Below, in pieces: positions 1-9,834 of a stretch of DNA of 64,000 nt. How positions within the stretch are numbered: position 1 is the first letter of the stretch; the number at the start of each line of letters is the position of its first letter. The DNA is taken from assembly GCF_008368715.1 (NCBI RefSeq), contig NZ_SMRS01000003.1:124001-188000 (forward strand), given 5' to 3'. The position numbers and the translations under genes are program-made. The notes beneath the pieces are model-generated. The model was given only the letters and a program-made list of their open reading frames with translations, was not told the DNA's origin and searched no databases. The stretch is from Nitrincola tapanii. GTDB lineage: Bacteria > Pseudomonadota > Gammaproteobacteria > Pseudomonadales > Balneatricaceae.

Positions 1-390
1 CACTTTGAACAAGTGCTGGCGATTATGGAGGCGAGGGGTATGCAGTATGGGCATCTGACCCCTTCTCGTTATGCTCATGGGTTACGCCAGTATGTGCGTA
101 CATCGGAGCCTGGGCGTTTAGTGGATGTGCTGATTATAGGGGCGTTTATAGAAGCGCGTTCATGTGAGCGCTTTGCGCGTTTAGCGCCGCATTTGGATGA
201 GGTGTTAGCAAAGTTTTATCGTTCACTTCTACGCTCAGAGGCTCGGCATTATCAGGACTATCTCTCTTTGGCGGAGAGTTATGCTGGTGAGCCGATCACT
301 GAACGTATTGCGTTTTTCCGTGAGGTTGAGCGTGAGTTAATTGAAACGCCAGATAGTGAATTTCGTTTTCACAGTGGTGTTCCTGTCTGA
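1..390 (+). CDS. miaE: tRNA-(ms2io6A)-hydroxylase MiaE, C-terminal part (5' end outside window)
   Basis: The reading frame is open from the first base, so the gene is cut by the window edge and the true start is not visible. MiaE is a non-heme diiron monooxygenase that hydroxylates the isopentenyl group of ms2i6A at tRNA position 37. The visible part carries family landmarks: a SRYA segment, the acidic helix with EARSCERF, and SEARHYQDY, where the E and H of an ExxH-type pair supply iron ligands. The 3' end overlaps the convergent lpxH gene by 22 bp. The assignment rests on these motifs and is strong despite the missing N-terminus. Confidence 0.9.
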   Translation, partial: HFEQVLAIMEARGMQYGHLTPSRYAHGLRQYVRTSEPGRLVDVLIIGAFIEARSCERFARLAPHLDEVLAKFYRSLLRSEARHYQDYLSLAESYAGEPITERIAFFREVERELIETPDSEFRFHSGVPV

Positions 391-1160
391 TGCTGGGCGC
401 CTGGCTGCAAACAGGTGAGATCAAAAGAGATCAGTTTTAATCCTGAGGGATTGGCTTCAAGATACCAGCCCAGTTTATCCCAATCCCCTAACACCCAGCG
501 CTCTGCCTGAGAGCCGTCTTGCTGTTCTAATAGGTGATGCGCGGGGCGATGGGTGTGGCCGTGAATCATGCGATCCACTTGGGCTGTTGTCAAAGCCTTT
601 AATACTGCGCTCAGCTCGACATCCATAATGGCTTCCGCTTTGTATTGGCTTTGAGCCTGGCTTTCACTGCGTAATTGTTCTGCTAGGGCGCGGCGCTCGT
701 TAATCGGGCGCTGCAAAAAAGCATTTTGCCAAGCCGGTTGGCGAACTTGTTGGCGGAAAGTTTGGTAGGCGAGGTCTTGAGTACACAGCTGATCGCCGTG
801 CAGAAGCAAACTGAGTTGACCATCGGGGAAAGGCCAAAGGCAGAGTTCAGGTAAGGGTTGGATGGCGGATTGTGCTAACCAGTCTGAGCCGATTAAAAAA
901 TCACGGTTTCCGGCTTGGAAGAAAATTTTCGTACCTGAATCAGCAAGCTCTCGGCAGGCTAAAGAAACTTCATCGGCGGGAGGCAGTGGCGCGTCATCCC
1001 CAATCCAATATTCGAAAAAATCGCCTAGGATCAGGAGCTGGTCGGCGCCACGAGCCTTATGCTGCAGAAACCACAAAAAAGCTTGAGTGATATCGGGGCG
1101 ACCCGGCTGTAAATGAAGATCGGAGATCAACAACAACCGGGTAGGCAGCAAGTCTGACAT
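369..1160 (-). CDS. lpxH: UDP-2,3-diacylglucosamine diphosphatase LpxH
   Basis: This is the calcineurin-like metallophosphoesterase of lipid A synthesis. It hydrolyses UDP-2,3-diacylglucosamine to lipid X and UMP at the inner face of the cytoplasmic membrane. All metal-site blocks are present in order: ISDLHL (D14, H16), LGDFFEYW (D47), GNRDFL, a central HGD, and HGHTHRP near residue 200. At 263 aa it is a little longer than the usual ~240, the excess lying at the C-terminus. ppiB lies 8 bp upstream on the same strand, and the ppiB-lpxH pair is probably co-transcribed. The start at 1160 gives the normal N-terminus just before the first metal motif. Confidence 0.95.
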   Translation of the reverse strand: MSDLLPTRLLLISDLHLQPGRPDITQAFLWFLQHKARGADQLLILGDFFEYWIGDDAPLPPADEVSLACRELADSGTKIFFQAGNRDFLIGSDWLAQSAIQPLPELCLWPFPDGQLSLLLHGDQLCTQDLAYQTFRQQVRQPAWQNAFLQRPINERRALAEQLRSESQAQSQYKAEAIMDVELSAVLKALTTAQVDRMIHGHTHRPAHHLLEQQDGSQAERWVLGDWDKLGWYLEANPSGLKLISFDLTCLQPGAQHQTGTPL

Positions 1161-1168
1161 CGATCGGC

Positions 1169-1672
1169 TTACTCGGCTTCAGCGATCACTTCAGCGCGTT
1201 CGATGATTACATCTTCAGCCGGAACGTCTTGATGGCCGGCGCGTGATGTGGTTTTAACTTTTTTAATGGCGTTGACCACATCCAGGCCTTCAGTCACTTT
1301 ACCGAAAACAGCGTAACCCCAGCCTTCCATGGTCTTGGCGCTGTGATCTAAGAAGGTATTATCGGAAACATTGATGAAGAATTGCGCTGAAGCGGAGTGT
1401 GGATCCATGGTGCGAGCCATCGCAATGGTACCTGCCAAGTTGGAGAGGCCGTTGTCCGCTTCATTTTCGATGCTGGTGCGTGTCTTTTTCTGAACCATGC
1501 CTGGCTCAAAACCTCCACCCTGAATCATGAAGCCATCAATCACACGATGAAAAATGACACCATCATAAAAACCCTCTTTGACGTACTGCTCAAAGTTTTC
1601 AGCAGTTTTCGGGGCTTTTTTATAATCCAGTTCAAGAGTGATGCGGCCATGGTTAGTGTGGAGTACGATCAT
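1169..1672 (-). CDS. ppiB: Peptidyl-prolyl cis-trans isomerase B (cyclophilin)
   Basis: A cytoplasmic cyclophilin of 167 aa that catalyses cis-trans isomerisation of X-Pro bonds. There is no signal peptide. Family blocks are clear: the catalytic [13 protein letters not shown] segment, [18 protein letters not shown], and the C-terminal [15 protein letters not shown]. The catalytic Arg lies in the FHRV block, and the Phe and Gln of the SAQFFI block line the proline pocket. It sits just upstream of lpxH on the minus strand with an 8-bp gap. The single-domain length is normal for bacterial PpiB. Confidence 0.96.
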   Translation of the reverse strand: MIVLHTNHGRITLELDYKKAPKTAENFEQYVKEGFYDGVIFHRVIDGFMIQGGGFEPGMVQKKTRTSIENEADNGLSNLAGTIAMARTMDPHSASAQFFINVSDNTFLDHSAKTMEGWGYAVFGKVTEGLDVVNAIKKVKTTSRAGHQDVPAEDVIIERAEVIAEAE

Positions 1673-1758
1673 CGGTATCTATCCTGATTGATTAAGCAAG
1701 GGCCGTATTATACTCAAGTCGATGAGGTCTGCATCAAATTCGTGTGTTGGGTGTTTTC

Positions 1759-3075
1759 TTAAGTCGTCGTTAAGCTTGGTTGATCTTCTGAAGAGGCAAG
1801 GTAGTCGAGCATCCCTTGTGCGGCCCAACGACCCGTCGCAAAGCAGGCTGTCAGCAGATAACCTCCGGTGGGGGCTTCCCAATCCAGCATTTCTCCGGCA
1901 CAAAAAACGCCCGGGCAGCGTTTTAACATCAATTGCGGATTGAGTTCACTAAAGCATAAACCGCCGGCTGTGCTGATGGCCTCATCGATCGGTCGGGTTG
2001 CCAGAATGCGCACCGGGTAGTGCTTGAGTGTGTGGATCAACTCGGTGGGATTGTCGAGCTGTTCGGGTCTCAGGCGCTCGCGTAACAGATCGATCTGTAG
2101 GCGTGATAGGCCGCAGTTTTGTAAATGTTTAGATAGAGAGCGCTTGCCGCGCGGGCGGCTCAGGCGTGCCATCCAGTCATCTGGGGTTCGATCGGGGGTT
2201 AAGTCTAAATGAATTGGCATCTCGCCCTGAGCCTCTAAGCCTCGGCGTAGTGGGGTCGAGGCGGCATAAATTAGACTGCCTTCGAGCCCTGACTCGGTCA
2301 GCATCAATTCTCCTCGCTTCTGCCAAAGATGGCCGTCGGCGGTGTGAAAACTCAAGCAGATGTTTTTTAAAGGGGTGCCGGCATGGCGCAAGATGAACTC
2401 ACTCCATTGGTATTCAAATCCACCGTTACAAGGGCGCAGCGTTGAGATCTTGCAGCCTAGATGTTTAAGCCAATCCACCCAGGCGCCATCCGACCCTAGC
2501 TTGGCCCAGCTGCCACCCCCTAAGGCAAGCAGGGTGGTTTGCGCTTGATAGGTGCGAGATCCATCTGGGGTCAAAAAATGCAGGCAGTGTGTGTTTAAGT
2601 CTTTGCCTAACCAGCGATGCCGTGTATGGACGACCAAGCCTAATTGTTTTAAGCGTGATAACCAGGCGCGTAGTAAGGGTGCGGCTTTCATCTCTGTAGG
2701 AAAGATGCGCCCTGAGCTGCCGATAAACGTCTCAATGCCTAATGCTTGCGTCCAGGCACGTATGTCATCGGCCGTAAATGTTTTCAGCATCGGCGCTAGG
2801 GTATCGCTCTGCTCATAAAAGCGTTTTTGGAAGCTGTGCGCGTCTTCGGAATGTGTGAGGTTGAGCCCTCCGCGCCCCGCCATTAAGAATTTGCGCCCGA
2901 GGGTTGGCATGGCGTCAAAGAGATGAACTTGGCGACCCGCTTCGAGCAAGACCTCCGCAGCCATTAAGCCTGCGGGGCCACCTCCGATAATCGCCACTTC
3001 GATCCTTTCTGGCCGAGCAGAGGTCGTGGGGGTAGGCGAGTCATCGGTAGGGGGGAGCGTGTGTTGTGGATTCAT
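1759..3075 (-). CDS. NAD(P)/FAD-dependent oxidoreductase, HI0933/YhiN-like flavoprotein
   Basis: The protein starts with a Rossmann dinucleotide-binding motif (IIGGGPAGL, residues 29-37 of the chosen 438-aa protein), followed by LGRKFLMAGRGGLNLTHSED, the hallmark of the HI0933-like flavoprotein family. A second FAD-contact block, CAGEMLDWEAPTGGYLL, lies near the C-terminus. I believe it belongs to the PP_4765-like subgroup, whose substrate is unknown. The frame is open to an ATG at 3228, but the extra 51 residues are low-complexity and precede the conserved start, so I prefer the ATG at 3075. There is no strong ribosome-binding site at either position. It stands alone between ppiB and the divergent EAL/GGDEF gene. 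Confidence 0.85.
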   Translation of the reverse strand: MNPQHTLPPTDDSPTPTTSARPERIEVAIIGGGPAGLMAAEVLLEAGRQVHLFDAMPTLGRKFLMAGRGGLNLTHSEDAHSFQKRFYEQSDTLAPMLKTFTADDIRAWTQALGIETFIGSSGRIFPTEMKAAPLLRAWLSRLKQLGLVVHTRHRWLGKDLNTHCLHFLTPDGSRTYQAQTTLLALGGGSWAKLGSDGAWVDWLKHLGCKISTLRPCNGGFEYQWSEFILRHAGTPLKNICLSFHTADGHLWQKRGELMLTESGLEGSLIYAASTPLRRGLEAQGEMPIHLDLTPDRTPDDWMARLSRPRGKRSLSKHLQNCGLSRLQIDLLRERLRPEQLDNPTELIHTLKHYPVRILATRPIDEAISTAGGLCFSELNPQLMLKRCPGVFCAGEMLDWEAPTGGYLLTACFATGRWAAQGMLDYLASSEDQPSLTTT

Positions 3076-3285
3076 AAGGCTGATCGGGCTGATTAACGAC
3101 AGAAAAATAAGTTTACCAGAGGCGGGGGAGGATGTCGGCTGCAGATAAAAAAGACTGTGCAGCAAAAGACTTAGGCGTACAAGCTGTGCCTCAACTTTCG
3201 CCAAAATGGGGTCTGGAGTATACTTCACTCATTGATGCGCTTGCGGACCTTAGCGCTTAATTGACGATCGGGAAGAGGGGGTGGA

Positions 3286-5448
3286 ATGACGGCAGTTCGT
3301 TTGCTGATTTTAGATGCAGAAGCACGTACGGGCAAAGAACTCCTACAAATGGCAGGGCTGCCCAGTATGGAGTTGCGCACCGCAACAGATGTAAGTAGCT
3401 TCTTTGATCTTTTATCGGCATGGCAGCCTGACCATCTTCTCATTGATGTGACCCTAGCAGGTGTCGACGGTGTTGAGCTGTTGTTGCGTCTGGCTGATCT
3501 GGAGGTTGATGCCCGTATTTTGTTGATGGGCAATATCAGTCAACGCTTATTAGAAGCTGTACGTCTTTCAGGGATGGCGCATGGATTGCAGGTCATCGGG
3601 GTGCTCACTCGGCCGATCTCTCCAAAATCCCTGCGCTCTTTGATGTTGGCCGAGGTGACTGAAACGCATCAGGCGGTGGGTTTGGCGACACCTTCGCCTT
3701 TAGCCTTGCCTGAAGTCAGTGTGTTGGATTTGCAAACGGCGCTGGCGCAGCGACAGTTGAGCGTGGTTTATCAGCCTAAAATTGAGTGTCGCAGTGGTGC
3801 ACTGGTCGGATTTGAAGTCTTGGCGCGTTGGATCCATCCGCAGCAGGGTTTTATTCCACCAGACCTGTTTATCAGCCTGGCCGAAAAACAGGGTCTGATT
3901 GATGAGCTGACGCTGCAGGTTATGTCGCAGGCTTTACCTTGGTTTCATACTTTTCTCAGTCAAGAGTCCTTGTCATATCTGAGCTTGGGGCATCGTGCTG
4001 AGCTGACACTCTCGGTAAATATCTCTGCGCACTCCTTACCCAGTGCTGATTTCTTTCCTAAATTAATGGAGCTGTGCCAAAGCGCTGAGATCTCGCCGGG
4101 TGCGATCATCTTTGAGTTAACAGAAACTGGGGCAATGGAAGATCCAGTAGCCTCCTTGGATCTGCTGACACGCTTGCGCATGAAGGGTTTTCAGTTATCT
4201 ATAGATGACTTTGGCACGGGTTTCTCTTCCATGCTGCAACTGGTGCGCATGCCCTTTTCGGAAGTCAAAGTGGATCGTTCTTTTGTGATGACTTCGGCGG
4301 ACTCGCATGAATCACGTATGGTGATTAAAGCGATTATCGAGTTGGCACACAGTTTGGGTTTGAAGGTCACCGCAGAGGGGATCGAGAATCAGGAAGCTTT
4401 AGAGTTTCTTCAGGAACTGAATTGTGATCGCGCACAGGGATATTATATTGGTCGGCCTATGTCGGCTGAGCAGATCGAGCGTTGGATGCAAGAGCGTATC
4501 CAGCGCCGCGAAGAGCAACGCTTACAAACACTGCACTCACTGAATCTTCTGGATACTCCGGCAGAGGATCGCTTTGATCGTATTACACGTCTAGCGCAGC
4601 GCCTGTTTAAAGTGACCACCTGTGTGATTTCACTGGTGGATGCCGAGCGCCAATGGTTTAAGTCACGTGTTGGCCTAGACGTATGTGAAACCGATCGTTC
4701 CATCTCGTTTTGCACCCATGCGATTGAGCAAGAAGAGGTGTTTCTAGTCGAAAATGCCTTGGAAGATCCAAGATTTGCGCATAATCCCTTGGTGCTTGAA
4801 GCACCTCATATTCGCTTTTATGCGGGCTGTCCAGTACGCGCCCCACGAGGTGACAAATTAGGTACTCTGTGCCTAATCGATGCGGAAGCCCGTACCTTTA
4901 GTGAGCAGGATAAACAACTACTGAGTGAATTAACGGCAATGGTCGAGGATGAAATCGCGACCAGTCAGATGCTCTCAGAAGATCACCTCACTGGATTATT
5001 GAATCGGCGTGGGTTTGAGCAAAGAGCCCAGCATCTTTTGTCGGTTTGTCAGCAACAGTCTTTGCCCGCAAGTTTGCTCTATTTTGATCTAGATAATTTC
5101 AAGCGCATTAATGACGAAGCTGGGCACCAAGCCGGTGATCAGGTGCTGATCCGTTTTGCCGCGATTTTAAAAGAGGTTTTTCGTGGATCGGATCTGGTGG
5201 CGCGCCTGGGAGGGGATGAGTTTGCGGTACTCCTGATCAAAGTGAGCGAAGCCTCACTTGAACCGGTTCTGCTGCGGTTAAGCGAACTGATACAGGATCA
5301 CAATCAAGCTTCTTCGCCTCTGCAGAGCTTGTATTACAGCTGCGGTATCGCTGAAGCGGATATCTACAAAGGCTACAGCTTACAAAAGCTCTATAACCTG
5401 GCGGATCAAAAAATGTATCGCAACAAGCATCTTAAGAAACTCACCTAG
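3286..5448 (+). CDS. Cyclic-di-GMP signalling protein: REC-like, EAL, GAF, GGDEF
   Basis: A 720-aa cytoplasmic protein without membrane segments. Residues 1-125 resemble a receiver domain with a likely phosphoacceptor D54 (LLIDVTLAGVDG), but the conserved Lys before Pro is Arg109. An EAL phosphodiesterase domain follows (~145-400) with all catalytic blocks: EVL at 177-179, SVNIS, ELTETG, DDFGTG, VKVDRSF, AEGIE and QGYYIGRP. A GAF domain spans ~410-560, and a GGDEF domain ends the protein with an intact GGDEF motif at 642-646. Both catalytic domains could be active, so it could make and break c-di-GMP. The usual order in dual proteins is GGDEF before EAL; here it is reversed, with the GAF between. 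The ATG at 3286 follows a GGAAGAGGGGG stretch. Confidence 0.9.
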   Translation: MTAVRLLILDAEARTGKELLQMAGLPSMELRTATDVSSFFDLLSAWQPDHLLIDVTLAGVDGVELLLRLADLEVDARILLMGNISQRLLEAVRLSGMAHGLQVIGVLTRPISPKSLRSLMLAEVTETHQAVGLATPSPLALPEVSVLDLQTALAQRQLSVVYQPKIECRSGALVGFEVLARWIHPQQGFIPPDLFISLAEKQGLIDELTLQVMSQALPWFHTFLSQESLSYLSLGHRAELTLSVNISAHSLPSADFFPKLMELCQSAEISPGAIIFELTETGAMEDPVASLDLLTRLRMKGFQLSIDDFGTGFSSMLQLVRMPFSEVKVDRSFVMTSADSHESRMVIKAIIELAHSLGLKVTAEGIENQEALEFLQELNCDRAQGYYIGRPMSAEQIERWMQERIQRREEQRLQTLHSLNLLDTPAEDRFDRITRLAQRLFKVTTCVISLVDAERQWFKSRVGLDVCETDRSISFCTHAIEQEEVFLVENALEDPRFAHNPLVLEAPHIRFYAGCPVRAPRGDKLGTLCLIDAEARTFSEQDKQLLSELTAMVEDEIATSQMLSEDHLTGLLNRRGFEQRAQHLLSVCQQQSLPASLLYFDLDNFKRINDEAGHQAGDQVLIRFAAILKEVFRGSDLVARLGGDEFAVLLIKVSEASLEPVLLRLSELIQDHNQASSPLQSLYYSCGIAEADIYKGYSLQKLYNLADQKMYRNKHLKKLT

Positions 5449-5589
5449 TTCAGATTTTTCGATAGGCTTGAGCTTAGACTCTTTTCCCTGAATCCCGTGA
5501 TTTCCTGACTTAAGAATGGTTATAATCCGCGGTTAATTCGGATGCGGGTCGGAATCCGCCTGTCACTTCAGCCAGCATAAGTTGCCTAT

Positions 5590-7266
5590 ATGTCCAAAAA
5601 CGAAACGGTTAAGCCTACGAACTTTATACATCAGATTATTGAGCAGGACTTGCAGGAACAACGTCATGATCGGGTCGTGACACGTTTTCCGCCTGAACCG
5701 AACGGTTATCTGCATATTGGCCATGCGAAATCCATCTGTCTGAACTTCGGGACCGCTGTCAAATATGCCGGGGAGTGTAACCTGCGTTTTGATGACACCA
5801 ACCCTGAAAAAGAAAGCCAAGAGTATATCGACTCAATTATCGAAGATGTACGCTGGTTAGGTTTTGAATGGGCGGGAGAGGTGCGCTACACATCGGATTA
5901 CTTCCAGCAGTTGTATGATTGGGCGGTCCATCTCATTCAGCAAGGTTTGGCTTATGTGGATCATCTCAGCGCCGAAGAGATGCGACAGTATCGAGGCACG
6001 CTGACCGAGCCTGGCAAAAACAGCCCTTACCGTGAGCGCAGTGTTGAAGAAAACCTAGCCCTGTTTGAGCAGATGAAATCAGGTGACTTACCCGAAGGCA
6101 GCTGCTCACTGCGTGCCAAAATTGATATGGCTGCGGCGAATATTAATCTGCGTGATCCGGTGATCTACCGCATTCGTCATGCGCATCATCATCAGACGGG
6201 CAATGATTGGTGTATCTATCCCTCCTATGATTTCGCGCATGGCCAGTCCGATGCCATCGAAGGGGTCACGCACTCGATTTGCACCTTGGAGTTTGAAGAT
6301 CATCGCCCACTGTATGAGTGGTTAATTCAAAACCTGCCTGTTCCCTGTGTGCCTAAGCAGTATGAGTTCTCTCGTTTAGAGCTGAATTACACCGTAACCA
6401 GTAAGCGCAAACTCAAACAGTTGGTAGATGAACAGCATGTGTCTGGCTGGAATGATCCACGCATGCCGACGATTTCTGGCCTGCGTCGTCGCGGTTACAC
6501 GCCGGCAGCGATACGTCAGTTCTGTGACATGATTGGCGTGACACGTTCTAATGGCGTGGTGGATGTGGCCATGCTAGAAGCCGCGATTCGTGAAGATCTT
6601 GATGCGAACTCGCCCCGTGCTATGTGTGTGCTGCGCCCACTGAAAATCACTCTAACCAATTACGTGGAAGGGGAGGAGGAGTGGTTTGAGTTACCGGCAC
6701 ATCCTAAAGATGACAGTTTGGGAAGTCGCCGAGTGTCCTTTGGTCGCCATATTTTGATTGAACAAGAAGATTTTGAAGAGGTGGCGCCGAAAAAATGGAA
6801 GCGTCTGGCTACCGGTGAAGCCGTGCGCCTAAGGGGTGCCTATGTTATTCGTTGTGAGGAAGTGATCAAAAACGCAGAGGGTGAAGTTGTTGAGCTGCTT
6901 TGCACCTACGACCCTGCCACTAAGGGCGCTAATCCAGAAGGTTATAAGGCAAACGGTGTCATTCATTGGGTGAATGCTGAGCGTTCCTTACCCTGTGAGG
7001 TGCGGTTATATGACCGTCTTTTCTCAGTGGCAGATCCTGAAGCGGATAAAACACGCACCTTCTTGGATTACTTGAACCCCGAATCTTTAGTGACCTTGAC
7101 CGAAGCTCGTGCTGAGCCGGGTTTGGCTGCGGTGGCGGCAGGAGACAAGTTCCAATTTGAGCGTATGGGCTATTTCTGTGTCGACAGCGATTCTCGTCCT
7201 GAGCGTTTGGTGTTTAATCGTACCGTAACACTGCGTGACTCTTGGGCGAAGATTCAAGGTCAATAA
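5590..7266 (+). CDS. glnS: Glutaminyl-tRNA synthetase
   Basis: A 558-aa class I aminoacyl-tRNA synthetase that charges tRNA-Gln. The ATP-binding HIGH motif is at residues 42-45, preceded by [10 protein letters not shown]. The KMSKS-equivalent is VTSKRKL (E. coli has VMSKRKL), followed by the family block [18 protein letters not shown]. The C-terminal anticodon-binding beta-barrels are complete, and the length matches the bacterial family. A TATAAT sequence at 5521-5526 is a plausible -10 element, but no convincing -35 was seen. The lipoprotein gene starts 3 bp after the stop, so the two may be co-transcribed. Confidence 0.97.
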   Translation: MSKNETVKPTNFIHQIIEQDLQEQRHDRVVTRFPPEPNGYLHIGHAKSICLNFGTAVKYAGECNLRFDDTNPEKESQEYIDSIIEDVRWLGFEWAGEVRYTSDYFQQLYDWAVHLIQQGLAYVDHLSAEEMRQYRGTLTEPGKNSPYRERSVEENLALFEQMKSGDLPEGSCSLRAKIDMAAANINLRDPVIYRIRHAHHHQTGNDWCIYPSYDFAHGQSDAIEGVTHSICTLEFEDHRPLYEWLIQNLPVPCVPKQYEFSRLELNYTVTSKRKLKQLVDEQHVSGWNDPRMPTISGLRRRGYTPAAIRQFCDMIGVTRSNGVVDVAMLEAAIREDLDANSPRAMCVLRPLKITLTNYVEGEEEWFELPAHPKDDSLGSRRVSFGRHILIEQEDFEEVAPKKWKRLATGEAVRLRGAYVIRCEEVIKNAEGEVVELLCTYDPATKGANPEGYKANGVIHWVNAERSLPCEVRLYDRLFSVADPEADKTRTFLDYLNPESLVTLTEARAEPGLAAVAAGDKFQFERMGYFCVDSDSRPERLVFNRTVTLRDSWAKIQGQ

Positions 7267-7269
7267 GCT

Positions 7270-8226
7270 TTGGGTTTGCCAATTGCCTTCAAAACACTTA
7301 GCCACAGCTGTGTAGCAAGCATCTGCCTGTTGTTGGTCGCTTGCGGAGAGAGGTCGGTACCGACCTCTCCTCTCTCCGCGCAATCCTCCTACGTCATCCC
7401 CTCAGTATTGACTGCGCAAGTGCGCCATGCTTTGCCTGGTGATCTTGCTGAAAGCTCGGGTCTTGCGGCATATCAGGGGCGCTTTTGGACCCATAATGAC
7501 AGTGGCCATAGCGCTCATCTTTATGAAATCTCCGCCCAAGGAGAGGTGTTGCGCCAGGTGCACCCACTGAAATCGGTGAATATCGATTGGGAAGATCTCG
7601 CTCAGGACGAGCAGCATCTTTATATTGCTGATTGTGGTAATAATTTGGGTGATCGTGAATGGTTGCAAATCTATCGAGTGGCCTGGGCAGATCTAGAACG
7701 GACACGGCATCAAGGTGTGGTGCCAAGCACTCAATTGGATCTGCGTATGGCGGATCGGCAAACAGAGGTGAGACGTCATCGCCATGATCAAGACTGTGAG
7801 GCGCTGGCCGTTGTCGGGGATGAACTCTGGTTGTTTAGTAAGAATTGGTCTAATCAGCACACACGCTTGTATCGCTTTAATAAAACACAGATGACCCAGT
7901 CTCGTTCGGCAGAGGCTGAGTATCCGGTGCAGGGTCTGATTACCGCAGCGGATTATGATGCGGAAAGTGGCCTTCTAGCGCTGTTGGGGTATCAAATCTA
8001 TGGATTGAGTGTGGAATCTTTTGTTTGGTTGTTACCTCTTAAGCTTGGTCAGTTGCCGGATTGGCAGCAGGCTAGACGGTTTAAGATTGATCCCCCCGGG
8101 CAGTGGGAAGCGGTTCTTTGGCAAGAAGATGCTTTGATCATCACCCGTGAGCGTAGCCTATTAGGACGTGCCGAAATTGCGCGTTTGCCGATTCCATTCA
8201 AACAGCATTTGATCAAAGCAGATTAA
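7270..8226 (+). CDS. Predicted lipoprotein with beta-propeller-like domain, function unknown
   Basis: The 318-aa product starts with a lipoprotein signal: a hydrophobic stretch ending in LLVAC with the lipidated Cys at residue 25. The only plausible starts are TTG codons (7270 or 7276), since no ATG or GTG lies upstream in frame. The mature part has ESSGLAA, WTHNDSG (73-79), NIDWEDLA and YIADCGNNLGDRE. I associate these blocks with a family of secreted, probable beta-propeller proteins of unknown function. No catalytic residues can be named. It begins 3 bp after glnS. Codons ~25-36 contain a striking inverted repeat. The likely location is the periplasmic face of the inner or outer membrane. 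Confidence 0.7.
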   Translation: MGLPIAFKTLSHSCVASICLLLVACGERSVPTSPLSAQSSYVIPSVLTAQVRHALPGDLAESSGLAAYQGRFWTHNDSGHSAHLYEISAQGEVLRQVHPLKSVNIDWEDLAQDEQHLYIADCGNNLGDREWLQIYRVAWADLERTRHQGVVPSTQLDLRMADRQTEVRRHRHDQDCEALAVVGDELWLFSKNWSNQHTRLYRFNKTQMTQSRSAEAEYPVQGLITAADYDAESGLLALLGYQIYGLSVESFVWLLPLKLGQLPDWQQARRFKIDPPGQWEAVLWQEDALIITRERSLLGRAEIARLPIPFKQHLIKAD

Positions 8227-8321
8227 AGGCCGTCACTTCAACGCCGAAATACAGTATACTTTCGCGCTTATTTTTTGATTTTGCTGAAATTGTTTTCCAC
8301 TCAATTTTGAAGAGTTATCGC

Positions 8322-9710
8322 ATGCTGCAGATATACAACACCCTGAGCCGTCGCAAAGAAGTCTTTACTCCGCTGAATGAAGGTAAGATTGGCATGTATG
8401 TCTGTGGTGTGACGGTGTATGACTATTGTCATATTGGGCATGCGCGCGTCATGGTGGCCTTTGATGTCATCAGCCGTTTTCTACGCTGGCGCGGATGGGA
8501 GCTGAATTATGTCCGTAACGTCACGGATGTGGATGATAAGATTATTCGCCGTGCTGCTGAAAATGGTGAAACGCCCGCAGCACTGACCGAGCGTATGATT
8601 GCTGCGATGCATGAGGATGAACGTGCTCTGAATGTGTTGCCGCCGGATCATGAGCCGAAGGTAACTGGGAGCATGCCGGAAATCTTGGAGTTTATCCAAG
8701 ACTTGTTGGATAAAGAATATGCTTATCTGGCGAGTAATGGTGATGTGTATTACCGCGTCGAAAAATTTGTCGGTTATGGCAAGCTGAGTGGTCAGCAAAT
8801 TGAAGAGTTGCGCTCAGGTGCACGCATCGAAGTTGATGAAGTCAAAGAGAGTCCATTAGATTTTGTGCTGTGGAAAGCCGCAAAGCCTGGCGAAGTCAGT
8901 TGGTCAGCACCTTGGGGAGAAGGGCGGCCAGGTTGGCACATTGAGTGTTCGGCCATGTCACGTTGCTGCATCGGACACACACTGGATATTCACGGTGGCG
9001 GGCCTGATCTGCCTTTCCCGCATCATGAAAATGAGATAGCACAATCCGAAGCAGCTAACGGTTGTACCTATGCGAACTACTGGATGCACGCTGGACCGGT
9101 CCGCGTGAACCAGGAAAAGATGTCTAAATCTTTGAATAACTTTTTTACGATTCGTGATGTACTGAACGAGTACAACCCAGAAGTCGTGCGTTATTTTCTA
9201 ACCAGTGCCCATTACCGGAGTTATATTGATTACTCAGAATCCAGCCTCAAAGAGGCGCGAAGCGCGTTAGAGCGTTTTTACCAAGCCTTGCAGGGTGTCG
9301 TTCTGCTGGACGAATGGCCAGAAATGGAGTTTGAGGCGCGCTTTATTGAAGCCATGGAGGATGATTTTAATACACCTAAAGCACTGGCGGTGCTGTTTGA
9401 TTTGGTGAGTGAGTTAAATCAAGCCAAGCGTACGCCGGGTTTGCGTACTCAACAGCTCGCGTCTGAATTAAAGCGCTTAGCCGGTTTAATTGGCCTGTTA
9501 CAGCAAGACCCTGATGCTTTCCTAAAGGGAGCTGATAAAGAGGGAGCAATCACTCATCAAGAGATTGAGGCTCTAATCCAGGCGCGTAACACTGCGCGTG
9601 CGAATAAAGATTTTGCTGGAGCGGATCAAATTCGGCAGCAACTGCTTGAGCAAGGCGTGGTGCTAAAAGATAGCCGAGAGGGTACCCAGTGGTATCGAGA
9701 GGAAGCCTAG
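8322..9710 (+). CDS. cysS: Cysteinyl-tRNA synthetase
   Basis: A class I synthetase charging tRNA-Cys, 462 aa from the ATG at 8322, matching the family start MLQIYNTL. A TTG 15 bp upstream extends the frame but is not needed, and GAAGAG lies at the right distance from 8322. The zinc ligand Cys28 and HIGH (37-40) are present, and KMSKS follows at EKMSKSLNNFF. The WHIECSAM block and the GGGPDLPFPHHENE block supply the remaining zinc ligands. The length is normal. The stop codon lies inside a rho-independent terminator, ending the glnS-side group of genes. Confidence 0.97.
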   Translation: MLQIYNTLSRRKEVFTPLNEGKIGMYVCGVTVYDYCHIGHARVMVAFDVISRFLRWRGWELNYVRNVTDVDDKIIRRAAENGETPAALTERMIAAMHEDERALNVLPPDHEPKVTGSMPEILEFIQDLLDKEYAYLASNGDVYYRVEKFVGYGKLSGQQIEELRSGARIEVDEVKESPLDFVLWKAAKPGEVSWSAPWGEGRPGWHIECSAMSRCCIGHTLDIHGGGPDLPFPHHENEIAQSEAANGCTYANYWMHAGPVRVNQEKMSKSLNNFFTIRDVLNEYNPEVVRYFLTSAHYRSYIDYSESSLKEARSALERFYQALQGVVLLDEWPEMEFEARFIEAMEDDFNTPKALAVLFDLVSELNQAKRTPGLRTQQLASELKRLAGLIGLLQQDPDAFLKGADKEGAITHQEIEALIQARNTARANKDFAGADQIRQQLLEQGVVLKDSREGTQWYREEA

Positions 9711-9724
9711 GCTTCCTTTTTTTT
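9701..9724 (+). terminator. Rho-independent terminator of cysS
   Basis: The perfect palindrome GGAAGCCTAGGCTTCC is followed directly by a run of eight T residues. The cysS stop codon TAG lies at the centre of the palindrome. Confidence 0.9.
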
Positions 9725-9834
9725 GCTTAAAAAAATACCGCAGGATAGGGGACCTATCACTGCGGCTTAAGTGCTTAGAGCCCGTAAACAAATCGCTTTG
9801 CTCTTGGGTTCAACCTGTCAATGAATGCTTAATG

